Assembly (NCBI RefSeq): GCF_022605725.1
Contig: NC_065563.1
Location: 5,544,518-5,608,517 of the forward strand
Direction: 5' to 3'
Length of the DNA: 64,000 nucleotides
From: Anthonomus grandis grandis
Lineage: Eukaryota > Arthropoda > Insecta > Coleoptera > Curculionidae
Below, piece after piece: positions 10,970-23,618 of this stretch. A model generated the notes under the pieces. It had not been told where the DNA came from and did not search any database. It worked only from the letters and a program-made list of their open reading frames with translations. Within the stretch, counting starts at the first letter, position 1; each line of letters starts with the position of its first letter. A program made the translations under genes and the position numbers.

Positions 10970-12055
10970 ATGGAACATAAAAGTTTAAAAAGAAACATTA
11001 AACCATTTGATGGTGAAAAGTATAGCGTGTGGAAGTTTCGTATAAAGCTATTTTAACTGATCTTGACGTGATTAAAGTCATAGATAGTGAAATTCCTGTT
11101 CCGCTGACCGATGAAAGGACTAGATCGGAGCATATTGCCAAAAGTGTAATAGTGAAATATTTGTCAGACTCCTTCCTAAGTTTTGCAAAAGAAGAAACTA
11201 CTGCTAAGAAGATTTTGCAGAACTTAGACTCTATTTATGAGCGCAAAAGTTTGGCTTCGCAGTTAGCGCTTAGAAAAAGACTGCTAAGCTTAAAACTGCA
11301 AGGTGACATATCCCTTATTCAGGATTTTATCATATTTTATGAGCTTGTTGGTGAGTTATTGGCTGCAGGAGCCAACCTGGAAGAAACTGACAAAAAGTCT
11401 CATATCTGTTGTTAACTCTTCCAAGCTTCTATGATGGTGTAATAACAGCAATTGAGACACTGTCCGACACCGAGGATAACCTTAACTTGGCCTTTGTTGT
11501 AAACTTAACTCCTTGACCATGAAGTCAAACTTTTAAATGAAAGTCGTGATACAAGCTACAAAGTTCCCACAAGTCTTACCAGAATAACCCAAAATTGAAT
11601 AAACACCACTTTAAAAATAATCAAAAGGCCAAATTTGACCAAAAATGTCACCATTTTGGAAGAAAGGGTCATACGAAGAGGGGATATGGAGGGTAATATG
11701 AAGATATGGGAGTGTTTTTATTATAAAAACACACACAAATATAAAACACAATCAAATCAAATTCAAAACAAAATCAATAACATTGATTCTGGATTCTGGT
11801 GCCTCAGATCATATTATTAACCAGTCTGACCACGCTGAAAAGTTTTCTACCCTGTTCCCACAAGTAAATATTTCTGTGGCGAAAAATTGCGAATTTATAA
11901 CAGCTATTAAGAAATATACTCTAGAAGTTATAAGTGGCTTGGGAGTCAATGGCACTTTAAAGGATGTCCTGTGTCCTGATGTTCCCTACAGTTTGTTTTC
12001 TGCGTCAATCCCTTACAACCTCACGAGCAGCAAGAGTGTAGTAAAAAAATATTGA
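10970..12055 (+). pseudogene. copia-type gag and protease, truncated
   Basis: Ty1/copia retrotransposon polyprotein. ATG 10970 starts MEHKSLKRNIKPFDGEKYSV, the typical N-terminal block. A one-base frameshift near 11043 leads into the main gag block (ERKSLASQLALRKRLLSLKL), which stops at 11415. The rest of gag is readable in other frames (LPSFYDGVITAIETL-like stretch, about 11410-11520). A zinc knuckle is present near 11640 (KCHHFGRKGHTKRG), with Phe where the second Cys should be. Protease follows at 11783 with LDSGASDH, the active-site motif, and ends at 12055. Integrase, RT and RNase H do not follow. A copia pol tail at 31240 is a separate copy. Confidence 0.8.
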
Positions 12056-12099
12056 TATAAAAATTGATACAGCTTCATTAAAAAAGAATATAAGAGCAA

Positions 12100-12600
12100 T
12101 CTTGATATCCTTGATGATGTAAGGCTGACTAAAAAAACACTCAACACAGATGCTACCCAAGAATATCTCAACCCAATCCCAAATCCCTCCCAAAAAGTTT
12201 AAATACACCTCCACCAAATCCATACTAGTAATCTTTAATGGAGTTAACTTACCAAAATTTATTAAAATATATAAAATAAATTATCAAGTAATACCATACG
12301 TACCCCCGGTAACACATGCCGTCGGTATGGACACACAAAAACCCAATGCAGAAGTAACAGACAATGCTAAAAATGCTCAGAAATCATAGATGAAAATTAT
12401 GCCCTCAGACAAAAAGAGATTTAAAAAAAATTACAATCCAAAATATATTCTTTTGTGATGCTACCCAACAAATGAAGACAATTAGATCCCACATACAACA
12501 GATTTCCCACCACTACTGTCAAATAGAAATGGACAAAATACTAGATCAGTTTCCCAAAGAGAAACAACCACACAAAGACAAGAGGCAAATTTTGTAAAAA
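12100..12600 (+). pseudogene. I-clade LINE ORF1 (gag-like) fragment
   Basis: Nucleic-acid-binding ORF1 of a non-LTR retrotransposon. The frame from 12150 reads KYTSTKSILVIFNGVNLP and KINYQVIPYVPPVT, typical of ORF1 upstream of the zinc knuckles. A frameshift follows, after which another frame reads CRRYGHTKTQCRSN (from about 12317), a CCHC-type knuckle, and then QC and KCSE of a second one with a stop between. The fragment fits the ORF2 pieces from 14068 on, so both probably belong to one I-clade element. Confidence 0.65.
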
Positions 12601-12603
12601 AGT

Positions 12604-14067
12604 AACATGTATATTGTTGGTCTGTATAGATCTCCAGCTACAAGCTTTCAAGTATTTTTGATTAAGCTGGAGGTAATTTTGTTAGGCATCTCGATGAATG
12701 CGATAGTTGTACTGTCAGGCGACTTTAATGTAGATTTCCTTGAACCTTCCAGAAATGATTTAAAGGCCTTACAGAATTTATTTATCTCATTTAATAGAAA
12801 GAAAGAAAGAAAGAAAGAAAATGTGCTATATTACGTAAGAATAATCTTGTATACAAGCATCCTACAAGCTAAAAAAGCAAAACAAAAATACAATTTTAAA
12901 AATTGACAAAACAATGAACAAAATTAAACACAAGAAGACAAAACTTTTTAAACATATTTGAATTAAAGATAACTAAATAAAACAATCAATTACTAAATAA
13001 AGGTAAACTTGATGACAAAACTAGAGAAGAAAAAATTAAAAAAAAAACTTTCCAACATGTCCAAGGTTAAAACCTATCATTAAAAATCATTAAAATATCA
13101 AATCGCACATTAATAGTCTCACTAGGATTACTGCTAGATCGTCTTCTGGACTCGATTATCTTTGTTCAAACCTACATATAGTTGTAGATTGTAAAGTAGT
13201 GAATGCGGGTCTCTCAGATCACGAGGCAGTCATTGCGCCTGTAGCCTTAGATGCTTGTATTCCCTCTAAAAGGGATGTAGGTACGGCAGATTGTTTTCTT
13301 GCAGAAACAGTACCTAGTTTCTTAGAAGCTGATATCTAAATGCATATTACTGCTCCATGGCAGCTAACCTCTCAAAGAACCTCCCACATACCGTGCCACC
13401 TGAGCATTTTCTAACTCATATCAATTTACCAGAAACTGTACCACTGATGCTGGGGAAATTAAATCCACATTCAAAGAGATAAAAGCAGAACCTCGACGGG
13501 ATAGGACAGGTTGCCATTAAGTGTCATTAAACTCTACCTACACCAGCTTTAGTTTGTTTAACCCATGTAGTGAATATGTCTCTTAGAAATGGCCTATTTT
13601 CTCCTTGTCTTAAGAGGGATAACATTGTTCCAATCCACAAGAAAGGTGATCCGAATAAACCTTGCAATTTTCGTCCTACAGCATTACTTCCTGTGTTAGA
13701 ACAGGCATAAACTGCTTGATCTACATCAGTTTGGATTTCTAAATCTAGAAATACAGGAGATGCTATGTTTGGATTTCTTTGGAAGCTGTATCTCAGGCTT
13801 AATGCAGATGACATTGCAGCTTCGGCATTCTGTGATATGTATAGAAAGCTTTCGAGGAGTCGCGCTGAAGTGGTTTTGCTCTTGCCGGTCAGATCGTAAG
13901 CATAGATTTTTCTTTAATAATTCATGTTCCTCTGAATTGCCTATTTCTTTTGGTGTCCCACAGGGATCAGTTTTGGGTCCCCTGCTATTCTTAATGTACA
14001 TTGACGATTTACCTCAATTGAACATTAGTGGACGCTTCACGGTTTTCGCAGATGATACAACAAAACT
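12604..14067 (+). pseudogene. Jockey-like LINE fragment: endonuclease and RT
   Basis: ORF2 fragments of a non-LTR retrotransposon. The endonuclease part starts YIVGLYRSPATSFQVF and contains VVLSGDFNVDFL (from 12607). An A-rich, GAAA-repeat-containing insertion at about 12795-13095 interrupts it. The domain resumes with SSGLDYLCSNL and GLSDHEAVIAP (13130-13240). RT follows: RDNIVPIHKKGDPNKPCNFR (about 13612), GVPQGSVLGPLLFLMYIDDL, and the catalytic region TVFADDTT (about 14040). The sequence then changes abruptly to a different LINE at 14068. A related fragment lies at 52950-54330. Frames are broken in many places. The clade is inferred from the VFADDTT and GDFNVDF style of motifs. Confidence 0.75.
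12797..12819 (+). repeat. (GAAA)n microsatellite
   Basis: About five to six GAAA units lie at the start of a segment that interrupts the Jockey-like endonuclease domain. Confidence 0.8.
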
Positions 14068-16250
14068 ATGGCAAGAGCAGATGGGTATGCAGGTCTGGCA
14101 ATACTAACAAAAAGAAACATTGAATACAGGAAAATCAAAGTTAATTTAACAGGAGATGATAATATAGAACAATTTATGGGCATAGCAATGGCAGGTTTAG
14201 ACATTTTTACAGTCTACATTCCAAAACAGGTACCAATTTCAGCAACAAATCTTAAAAAATTACTTAGGAGCAAAAATTTGACAAACAAACAATATTAATG
14301 GCTTTAATGCCCATCATCCATTGTGGGGCAGTAACAAAATCAATGGAAATTTTTTATTAGAGAATGAATATACTATCCTTGATAATGGAACTTAACAACA
14401 AGAATAACCCCATACAGCCCGCTAGATTTAACAATAACCACCAAAGATATTGCCTTAGCATATAAATGGGATGTTATTCAAGATTGCGGTTGCAGCGATG
14501 ATTGGTACAGATGATTGCTTGATGATTGGTACAGATGCATGATCCTCAAACAACTAACCTAGAAGAAAAACTGTCATACGAAGGAAGACATACAAACTAA
14601 AATACAAAATGCAGCTGAACTAGCAATTCCAAAAACAACTGGACGGGCGGATACAAAAAATAGAAACCCTTGGTGGGATGCAGACTGCACAGAGCAAATA
14701 AGGGCTAGAAAAAAAGCAATCAAACAATACCTTAATAATATTAACACTGAAAATTTAATAAATATGAAGAAAACTATAGCAAGAGCAATGAGGTTCCTAA
14801 GGAAAAAAAAAGGAAAAGTTTATTAATAGGTTAAGTTTATTGGATTTTGTGAAACTCTTAATAGAAACTTGGACACTACAGAAATATGGAAGATTTTAAA
14901 AAATTCTCAGGAAAATACAGCAACAAAGGAGTCCACAAGCCAAGTGAGGAAATCAGAAATGAACTAATCAACAAAATAGCCAGTATTGACCCATATAACC
15001 TATGGTTTCAAATTCAAAAACCTTCGCAACATGTTCCCTTCACCATCCACGAAATGTACAATGCTATTAAGGCCAAGAAAGACTCTGCATATCATACCCA
15101 ATGATTAAAGAATGATCAGAAAGAAAATCACAAGAAAATCAGAAAAGATTCACACCATTACAAACAACCTTTAGGAAAAAAATGGTCGTGCTAAACAACC
15201 TAGCATACCTCACATCCCACATAAACCTAGGATTTTCACAGGACATGTCAATAACTGCAGTTTTCTTGGACATAAAGGCGGTATTTGATTCTGTTGATAT
15301 TTACATAATATACAGAAATAGATGGCTAGTTAAAAAATTTATTAACAACATCTTAATAATAAAATCACAAATTTGGCAACAATAACCACCCTCTTCTTGC
15401 CATTCTTGAAGGGATTAAAAGCTGCCAACTGCGCAATGCAGACTATTGGAAAACAAGGGATCTTCCATACCTTGTTACAGCACCAAATAAGGCATACCTC
15501 TATGCTATTCCACAGACTATAACATACAAACAATGCCCATCCAAACTCTAAGCTTAGATGCAAAGCAAAATTTTCAAAAAAGCAAAGTTCAATTAGAGCT
15601 AAAATACACTTTCATATATACAGATGGTTAAACACAGATAAACACAGATAACCAAGCAATAATATTAAAAACCAAAGAAAGATTAACCCAACTCAGCAGC
15701 AACTGATATGCTAACATAAAAGGAAACAAAAAAGCAAACTGACTCGCTATTATTGGTAGAATCCTTAATATCCCCAAGAAAGTAAACTATGAAAATAGAC
15801 ATATTCTACCAATATTAAACAAGGTTTAGAACAAAACACATGGCCAAATACCTAAATAGAATTGGAATAAAGGAGTCGCCTAACTGCGAATTTGGATTAA
15901 CTGCAAAAATATAAGTTGAGGATTTCAAACATATATTTTTTGAACGCCCCATAAATCAATTGCAAGATATAAACATATATCAACTATGAATAAAGGAAAA
16001 ACTATCAACCCCAATTAGTAACATTAGCAAACCCTTAGAAACATTACAACAAAAATAACTAAGATATTACTTCAATTTCTTAAAATCAATAAAATAAACC
16101 TTTAAAGAGAAAGGAAGAAAAAAAACCAAATATCAGACAAAAAATATCTATATACATATATAAATTAAAAGGTGTCCTAACCACAGAACACTATATAGTA
16201 AAAGGCAGGGGAGGATTACATCTCACCCCAGAGTGACTAGGGCACTTAGC
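14068..16250 (+). pseudogene. I-clade LINE ORF2 remnants
   Basis: Endonuclease, RT and RNase H of an I-like retrotransposon in many broken frames. Endonuclease: ADGYAGLAILTKRNIEYRKI, then AHHPLWGSNKINGNFLLEN (14300-14360) and PLDLTITTKDIALAYKWDV (14418-14475). Linker before RT: RNPWWDADCTEQIRARKKAI (14662-14722). RT: ITAVFLDIKAVFDSVDIYI (15250-15308), where the second Ala of the usual KAAFD is Val. RNase H start: KYTFIYTDG (15600-15630), then HANIKGNKKAN (about 15710). A C-terminal EDFKHIFFERP segment lies near 15920. No frame is longer than about 75 codons. The 14490-14540 region has a short tandem duplication of GATGATTGGTACAGAT. Confidence 0.7.
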
Positions 16251-16957
16251 AAAAATATAAAGAAGGGAAGGGGAAAGAATTATCCAAGAGAGGCAATAAG
16301 GGATTTATTTTTTTTATTGTTATTTTTTTTCTGTTAAAACAAAGACCTTGCTGTTGAGGAATAATGAAATGTTAAATCTCTTGAACAGAAAGCTTAAAAA
16401 AGAGAATAAGATCCTTTCAGTCCATCCCACAAGTAATTGACAGTCGTTAAGTTTAAAAATACTAAGATAAGCTAGATAAAACCTTGTTAACATAGTGTAT
16501 GTCATAGTATATGTAAAACCCAACAGCTAAATAGTAGTTAATTGCGAAAAGCAAGAATTATTCATGAAGAGACCCACCTCAGAAAAAAAACAGCACCATA
16601 GATTCATGTTTAGGTTATGAGTCAGTCAGACAAACATCCATACACTCCAAAAATGAGCTGGTAAATTGCATCATTTGAGAGCAGAAGCCAATAAACCAGA
16701 CAAAAAGAAGAAAAAGTATAATTCTCACTTATTTTAACAATCTATAGACTTGTGTATTAACTTTTGGTATTGTAAGCACTAATAAACTATTTGTATTTGT
16801 ATTTATAGTAACTACAAAAGAAAAATGTATTATTATATATATTTTGACTTCATTTCAACCTATCACCCTTCTTAATTGCGATTATAAAATGTTTACAAAA
16901 ATACTTGCCAATCAACTTAAAGTGTACTCAGAAAAAAAATATAAGCAAAGAACAATT
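16251..16957 (+). other. Probable 3' tail of the I-clade LINE, then AT-rich DNA
   Basis: No coding sequence is supported. The A-rich, gene-poor stretch ends near 16805 in AATAAACTATTTGTATTTGT and a TTTGTATTT repeat, which looks like a LINE 3' end. The DUF7869 element starts at 16958. Confidence 0.4.
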
Positions 16958-19623
16958 GAAAGGTGCAAAAACTAGAGAGCCTAAGTGCCAAAAATTTTAG
17001 TATTAACATTTTTGCAAAAAACAGACCTATTTACTGGGATGGATGTCCTATAAGCGACCTAAGTCCATATAACCATTGAAAGCGCCAGTAAACACGCATG
17101 ACATAAACGTAGGACCTATCTCCAGAAAGGCAGGTCGAGCTTGTGGGCCTAAGTGCCAACAGCGGCGCCTGTCGCATTGTTCCTTATTATTTATTTGTCA
17201 GTTTACCTTCTGCTTCGAACGTGTTTGCGTTAAATTTGTATTGCCATGGAAGAAAACGTACAAATGGAGGTTAAAATAAATAAGAAAAATGACAGGAATA
17301 AAAGAAGAGTCAGTGGAAAGGAATATCAAACTAAAAGTGGCAGATTGCGGCCTGCAAAATCATTGCCAGCGGAAATGGTAAGTTTATGGTTATGTCGAAT
17401 TGCTTCCAATAATAATTTAACGCGGAAATATCAATAACGTTTCACGACCAGCATGTTGCTTGGTTAAAAACCACGCCTCTTAACTTTATAGGTAGGTACA
17501 ACATGGTGTAGATGCTTTTGGTATAAAATGATTGAGCATTTTTGTTTATAAGAGAGTAATTCGCACAAAAACTTTTTAGTTAACTTTAAATGGCTTAATT
17601 TTATTGACCAAATTACCAATTCTTTGTATTAGGTACCTACCTAGTTTTGACATCAGTATTGTTTTTGTTGATTTAAATGATCTTAAAATAATTGATTAAT
17701 ACATTTCATTGGATACTTAAGGTTGTTTTTTTGTAGGTAACTTGTAAATGCAAGTGCAGTTGCCGCGTGCTTTCCTTTGAACAAAGGTTAAAGCTTCACC
17801 AAGATTTCTATTCACTTGATGAAAAAAACCAAGGAACCTACCTAATGGGAATCATACAAATAGCCGAAATTCAAAGAAGGCGTCATGGCCACTATGACAT
17901 GCCAGCTGCGAGTCGAAGGCAATGTTCAGTTTATTACCAGATTCCAGATGAAAGCATGAAAATTACTTCACGTATGTAAAAAAACATTTTGTAACACATT
18001 CGCTTTGTCCGACAAGAGAGTACACAATCTTGTTTTAAGAAAGCAAAATGGGGAATACATCTTTAAAGAAAAAAGGGGAGTAAAAAACCTAAAGTTTACT
18101 GAAAGAGATGAGTTATCTGTTATAAATCATATAAACTCAATTCCGGCAGAGGAGAGCCATTATGGAAGAAGTCAGTCTTCTAAAAAGTACCTTAGTCCGG
18201 ATCTTAACATCAACCGGCTTTTTCATGCATTCAAAGATAAATATCCAAATTCCGTGGTTACATACAAATATTATAGTCGAATATTTAAGACAAAGTTCCC
18301 CAATCTGTCGTTTCATCGACCAAGGACCGACACATGCAAGACGTGCGATTTTTTGGCATGTTCTATTAATTTGAATAACTCCGAAAGTTCTGAGGCCAAA
18401 ACGAAATTACCTTTGCATCATAGCAAATACAAAGCTGCTCTTGCAGATATGCATAATGATGTTTCTAATTCAACCTTGCCATCTAGTCAGTTTACTGTCA
18501 TTTCTATAGACTTGCAACAGGTTATGTTCGTTCCAACATTAACCCATAGTGACATGTTTTATAAAAGACAGCTTTTGTGTTATAACTTGGCAGTACACAT
18601 TAGCAATATTAATAAGGCCTACATGTGTATGTGGCATGAGGCCACAGCTTCCAGAGGTGGTGACGAAATTGCCTCCTGTCTTCTTACAGTACTCAACGAA
18701 CCTAATACTTTCTGCTACAAGGAACAGTTAATCATCTGGTCAGATAACTGTACTGGCCAGAATAAAAATCGCATGATGCTGTTTTTGCTAATTTGGCTTG
18801 TAGCTCATAGCCAATTTAAAGAAATTACTCACAAATTTCTTATCAGTGGACACAGCTTTCTCAGCTGTGATCGAGATTTCGCTGTAATAGAGAAAAGAAA
18901 ACGAAATTCAAAAGCTTTTATCCCCTCAGAATTACTCGATATTGTAAAAACGGCGAGATACCATAACCCATTTGAAGTCGGACCCATAGATATGGAACCC
19001 ATAGATATGGATTCAGTTGGGCACTTTTTTAAAATTCAGCAAACAACTGATGCACTTGTAAATACCAAAAATATGAACATTTCTAAAGCCACAGGAATTA
19101 GAATTTCTGACAGTCTTTTACGGGAAGGATATATTGAAATGAAAACGTCAAATGGCACATGCGAAAACTGGTATAAAATTAAAATATTTAAAAAAGGAAA
19201 GACATTTCAACACTTAAAAGAAGCAACATTCCTGGAAAAACCTAAAGGAGTAGTAATAAACCAAGATAAAAGGAAAAATTTATTGGAGATGGTACCGTAT
19301 CTTGGTAAAGAAGAATATAAGGAATTCTACAGATGTCTTCCAAACTAGTTTAATTTGTTCATTTATTTTAAGTTTTGGTTCTTTTCTTTGTATTAATACA
19401 GAATGTTATTTTTTAACTAAAATTTTCGAGAAATAAAGTTTTTTAGTTTTGTTCACAATCCGTTGTTTAAAATACCCAATAATAATAACACGGTACTTAG
19501 GCCCTCCAATTTAAAACCTTCTCAGCACGTCAAAGCTAGGCGACCTAAGTACCACAAATTAAAACACGCTCTCCTGTAAAATTATGTTTTTGGCACTTAG
19601 GCTCTCTAGCTTTTCCACCCTTC
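16958..19623 (+). mobile_element. TIR element carrying a DUF7869-type gene
   Basis: Inverted repeats match at 16958-16995 and 19585-19623: GAARGGTGSAAAARCTAGAG followed by AGCCTAAGTGCCAAAAA. AATT sits just outside both ends (16954-16957, 19624-19627) and could be a 4-bp target duplication, although as a palindrome it could equally extend the TIR. The motif CCTAAGTNCC recurs near both ends (about 16981, 17058, 17150; 19494 inverted, 19544, 19593 inverted), like subterminal transposase sites. One spliced gene fills the interior. The 2.67-kb length and structure suggest a DNA transposon. A 4-bp duplication would fit superfamilies such as Sola or Chapaev, but that assignment is speculative. Confidence 0.8.
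17246..19348 (+). pseudogene. DUF7869-type putative transposase, one frameshift
   Basis: Exon 1 (17246-17377, 44 codons) starts MEENVQMEVKINKKNDRNKR and ends ATG/GTAAGT. A 359-bp intron ends TTTTGTAG. Exon 2 (17737-19348) continues in phase with VTCKCKCSCRVLS, a Cys-rich motif. A one-base frameshift at about 17974-17977 is the only break: beyond it the other frame gives VCKKTFCNTFALSDKRVHNL and 447 more codons. The second part has a Cys pair (TCKTCDF), VISIDLQQVMFVPT, IIWSDNCTGQNKNRMM and GHSFLSCDRDFAVIEK, the hallmarks I associate with DUF7869. The Asp residues in SIDLQQ, WSDNC and CDRDF with its nearby Glu are spaced as an RNase H-fold catalytic set might be. That is inference. AATAAA follows at 19431. 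It is the best preserved coding unit in the window. Confidence 0.75.
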
Positions 19624-20488
19624 AATTATGTGAATCAAATTACTATATGCATTTAATAATTTGCATTACTATATGCAAATTACTATTACATATTTAATAA
19701 TCTATTATTAATAAGGGATTTAATATTACATTATGAAAATAATCCAAACATTGTGGGATGTTTAAGTTTAGATTTTCAGTAGGCAAGTTATATATAAATT
19801 TGGATTTAATGAAAAATTTATGAATACAATAAAAATCTCTATATAAGTTCAAATTCAACAATTTTAATTAATGGATACATATCACACTCTTTTAAAATTA
19901 AATGTTATGTACAACAAGAGAGGGTAGCATTAGAATAGGTCATAGAAAAATTTTAACTAATATTTGAACAAAATAGATTCATTCATTTAAAAGATGTATA
20001 TACTAACCTTGCCAAGGTTGTTACCAAATTTTTGAATTTCTGTTTTACATTTAGCTCTTAAGTTAGAAAATATTAAATAATCAGCCTCAAATTATGTTTC
20101 TAGATCTTTTTTATGACTAGTTTTCTTTGCAATATTTACATTACATCAGTTTAAATATTGAGAAAACTAGAATAAATAAATTATTTAAAGACAATATCCA
20201 ATATATAATCCAATTAAAATACCAATATAAATACCAATATATAATCCACAAAATAAGTTGTCTCAGTCAATACCTGACCACTATTCCAGAATGTGTCAAA
20301 GAAGAGACAATATTGCACATCTTGCAATTAGTTATTGAAAAGTCAGTCAGTAATTGGGTCAATCTGATTATTGTGTCTGGAATGGAAACTTTGATTTTGA
20401 AACTCAGTTAAGACCAGAAATCTGAGATTTCATATTAAGAATTGTTGTCGAGTTTGTAGTTATAACTGTTAGTTATTCAAAGTTATTT
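19624..20488. other. AT-rich stretch, nothing recognised
   Basis: No supported gene. One 94-codon open frame at 20127 has no recognisable motif and biased, repeat-like composition (KYQYKYQY). Confidence 0.5.
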
Positions 20489-23400
20489 GGGTCAAGTGGG
20501 GAAATTGTAAAAACAGGGTAAATGTAAAAGGCGTGTTTGTCAAATAGCCGCGGGCTTTAAAATGTAGATGGTGCTTCTGCAGCAATGTTTTAACCTTGGG
20601 CTATAATGTAAATGTACATGATCAGGTTGCATTTGTATTTCGTGGGATGAGGTTTTAACACACGTGTTTTTGAAATGTGTCGAAAAAACTAAAAATCGTT
20701 TTATAAACGTTGAATCTTTTTGTAAAAATTTTGAGTGTGTATTGATTAATACTTATTCTAAATATTTTTAAAAGGTAAGTTAGCCATCTTAGTATCTGAC
20801 TAGCAACAATTGTGTCTTTTTGACAAAAGGGTTTTTGTATATTTTTGATAATTTACAATTACCCCAAAAAAATTTTTGTTATGGGGAAATTGTAAAAATA
20901 GTTTCAGGGTAATTGTAAATAACAATTACCCTGTTTTTTTCTCAGAAATGCCTCGCAAATATATGAAGAAGCACCAGGGACCTCAATATAGCAGAGAAGA
21001 TCTAAGAAGAGCTGTGAAGGATGTTTTCAATAAAAACATATCAACAAGCTGAAAACTTTTACGGTGTTCCCTGTATTTTTCATTGAATTAAAGAACCCAA
21101 TATCACTGTAGATAAAATAGGTGCTGGGCGTCCATCAGTGTTGTCAAAAGAAGAAGAAAAGTTGGTACAGTGTATTAAAGCTCATGCTAGGATGGGTTAT
21201 CCCTGTGACAAAGAAGAAATTAAGAATATTGTGGCTCAATATGTCAAGATTTCTCAAATTAAAAATCCCTTTAAAGATGGTATAGCCGGAGACGATTGGT
21301 ACTACGGGTTTTTAAAACAGAATCCCTCAATTTCATTTAAACAAACCCGAACTACTAGAAAAATCAAGAAAAGATGCCAGAGACCCTGAAGTTGTTTATG
21401 ATTTTTATAATGAACTTTCACAGCTTGTTAAGGATTATAATTTGGAAGAAAAACCATCATTTATTTTTAACACAGATGAAAGTGGATTTGGTACTGATCC
21501 ATACAAACCAAAGGCATTAGGAGAAAAAGGAAAATGTCAGTTTCCTTAATTTTTAACTAACATTGTATTACCTTCCTTTTTGGTTTTAGCTTTAGTACGT
21601 GTCACGGGAGGATCAGGCAGAGAATCCATTTCAGTGTTGGCAACAATTTGTGCAGATGGTTCGTATTTGCCCCCCTATATACTATTTAAAGGAGCAGCAG
21701 TTCAACCAACATGGATTTCAGAAAAAGCTTACCTAGGGACCCTATACACTACTTCATCCAATGGTTGGATGGAGGAACCTCAGTTTTTTTAATGGTTTTC
21801 TACAGCTTTTGTGCAAGAGGTTCAGAATAAAAGAAGGGCATGGGGAACACCAAATCAAACAGCTCTTTTAATGTATGATGGGCATAGTTCTCACATAAGC
21901 TGTAGTATTGTAAATGCGGCACTTGATAAGAACATTCAAGTTTACAAATTTCTGAGCCATTTGACTGATAAGATCCAACCATTGGATAAATGTGTCTTCA
22001 GTCCAGTGAAAACGGCTTGGACAAAGAAATTAATAACCTTCACGAAAAAACAAATTGGTAAAGGTAACATAAGGTTATCAAAATCCCAATTTGTTGAGTT
22101 ATTAGGAGAGGTTTGGAGAGATTCTATGAAACATGATAACATTGTTAAAGGTTTTTTTCTATTGACACATTTCCAGTTGATTCAACAAAATTTCCTGAGA
22201 CAGATTTTAATCCTGTTTTGTTAAGAAGGTATAAAGAAAATCAGCTAAAATCTAAAAACTCATCCACACCATGCACTAGCCCTACACAATTTACAGAAAA
22301 TATTGAAGAGCAATCTCCGAGGCAATCTCCTATTGAAAATCTTAAAATATTAAGCGTAAATAATCAAGCCAATACTACCTTAGAAAATAGCACACTTGAT
22401 ATAAATTTGGAAAAAAACTTTTCTAAAATCTCTGGTCCTGAACTTGCTATTCCTTCTACCTCTACCCATAAAACTCCAATTAAAACCCGAAGTAAAATAA
22501 TAGATATTTTCTGTCAAGCAATGAATACCAGCTACGAAAAATTAGAGGTTGTTAAAAGAAGAATTAATACAGTACCAAGATTAAAATCTGTAAAATACAG
22601 TGAAATACTTGATTAATGAAAAAGTCATGAAAAAAATGAAAATTATTGAAGCTCAAAGAAGGGAGAAAGAAAAATCCAATTGAAACTGATTCAGACAATG
22701 AAGACCTGGATGAAAACAATACAAATTATAGCTCAGATAATGAATCAGATGATTCTGATTTTCTTGAATCTTGCATAAAAGAAAATTTGAAAGAAGTAGA
22801 TTATGAACAGCGAGAATGGAACAAACTTAAACCCAGCATGTTTTTATTGGTAGACTACTTGGGGGGCCCAAGAAAAACAAACCATTATCAATATGTAGTA
22901 TGCATTGAACAAGTATCTATAGATGAGAGGGAAATATATGTCAATGGTTTTGGAAGAGAAGACAAATATTCTACTGTTTTTGCTGCTCGAGAAGAACCAA
23001 CTACAGAGATTGTGTTCAGCTCAATAGTAGCAATTTTAGCAGACCCCAAAATTAAGTTGGAAAAAAGAAAATTGCTGTATATTTTTCTTGGCTATGTTAG
23101 TGTATTTGAAAAATAGACCATAATTGGGCAAAAACTGAGTTAACTAGAGTTAAGTTTTTTATTTTTATTTATGTTTTTTTAAGAAGTGGCTTTGTAGGCA
23201 TCTTTTCTTCAATAAAAACTACTTTCAAATGTTTAGTATTATTTAATAGTGTATTTGTAAAAGTTGCACATGGGGTAATTGTAAATGACAGATCTTGATA
23301 TAAAGCTACCATAATGTTAGTCAAGGAAAAATTATTATCGGCCCATTTGTTTACAATTACCCTTTGTTTTGAAACATTATCACCCATATTTAGACCAAAA

Positions 23401-23618
23401 TTAATTTACATTTACCCCAAATATCAGAGGAAATTGTAAAAGAACCATAATTCCATAAAACTGAAAAAAACTTGATGGAAACCATCTTAGATCAAAAGTA
23501 AAGACTCCAAGGAAGGCTATAATATATCCTATGATTTTCAAATTATTTACAAATATATTTAAAAATATTGACATTTATAAAAATTGCATATTTCATTTAC
23601 AATTACCCCACTTGACCC
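20489..23618 (+). mobile_element. pogo-like DNA transposon with TIRs
   Basis: The ends at 20489-20513 and 23596-23618 are inverted repeats, GGGTCAAGTGGGGWAATTGT. The GGTAATTGTAAA-type motif recurs inside both ends (about 20910, 23275, 23350 and others), as do complementary AATTACCC blocks around 20858 and 20923, so subterminal repeats are likely. The interior encodes a pogo/Tigger-type transposase. A TA target duplication is visible only on the right. Confidence 0.8.
20948..23116 (+). pseudogene. pogo-like transposase (CENP-B type HTH and DDE)
   Basis: ATG 20948 starts MPRKYMKKHQGPQYSREDLR, a pipsqueak-type HTH. A frameshift near 21035 leads to YQQAENFYGVP, and a second HTH (CENP-B type) follows from 21138 with LSKEEEKLVQCIKAHARMGY and GDDWYYGFLKQNPS. 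A frameshift near 21365 precedes ARDPEVVYDFYNEL and the first catalytic Asp in FNTDESGFGTDP. A 54-bp intron (21536-21589, GTCAGT to TTTTAG) restores LVRVTGGSGRESISVLA. An in-frame TAA lies at 21790. The second Asp is in LLMYDGHSSH and the third in IQPLDKCVFSP. A frameshift in a T run at about 22158 and another near 22640 precede the acidic, Ser-rich tail and a conserved end, KRKLLYIFLGYVSVFEK. There are at least four breaks plus one stop, so it is not functional. Confidence 0.85.

Noticed and set aside
13527..14001. Two minus-strand frames of 91-95 codons
   Set aside because: Antisense shadows of the Jockey-like RT on the plus strand.
20127..20411. 94-codon open frame
   Set aside because: Its repeat-like start (KYQYKYQY) and composition suggest chance; no family resemblance.
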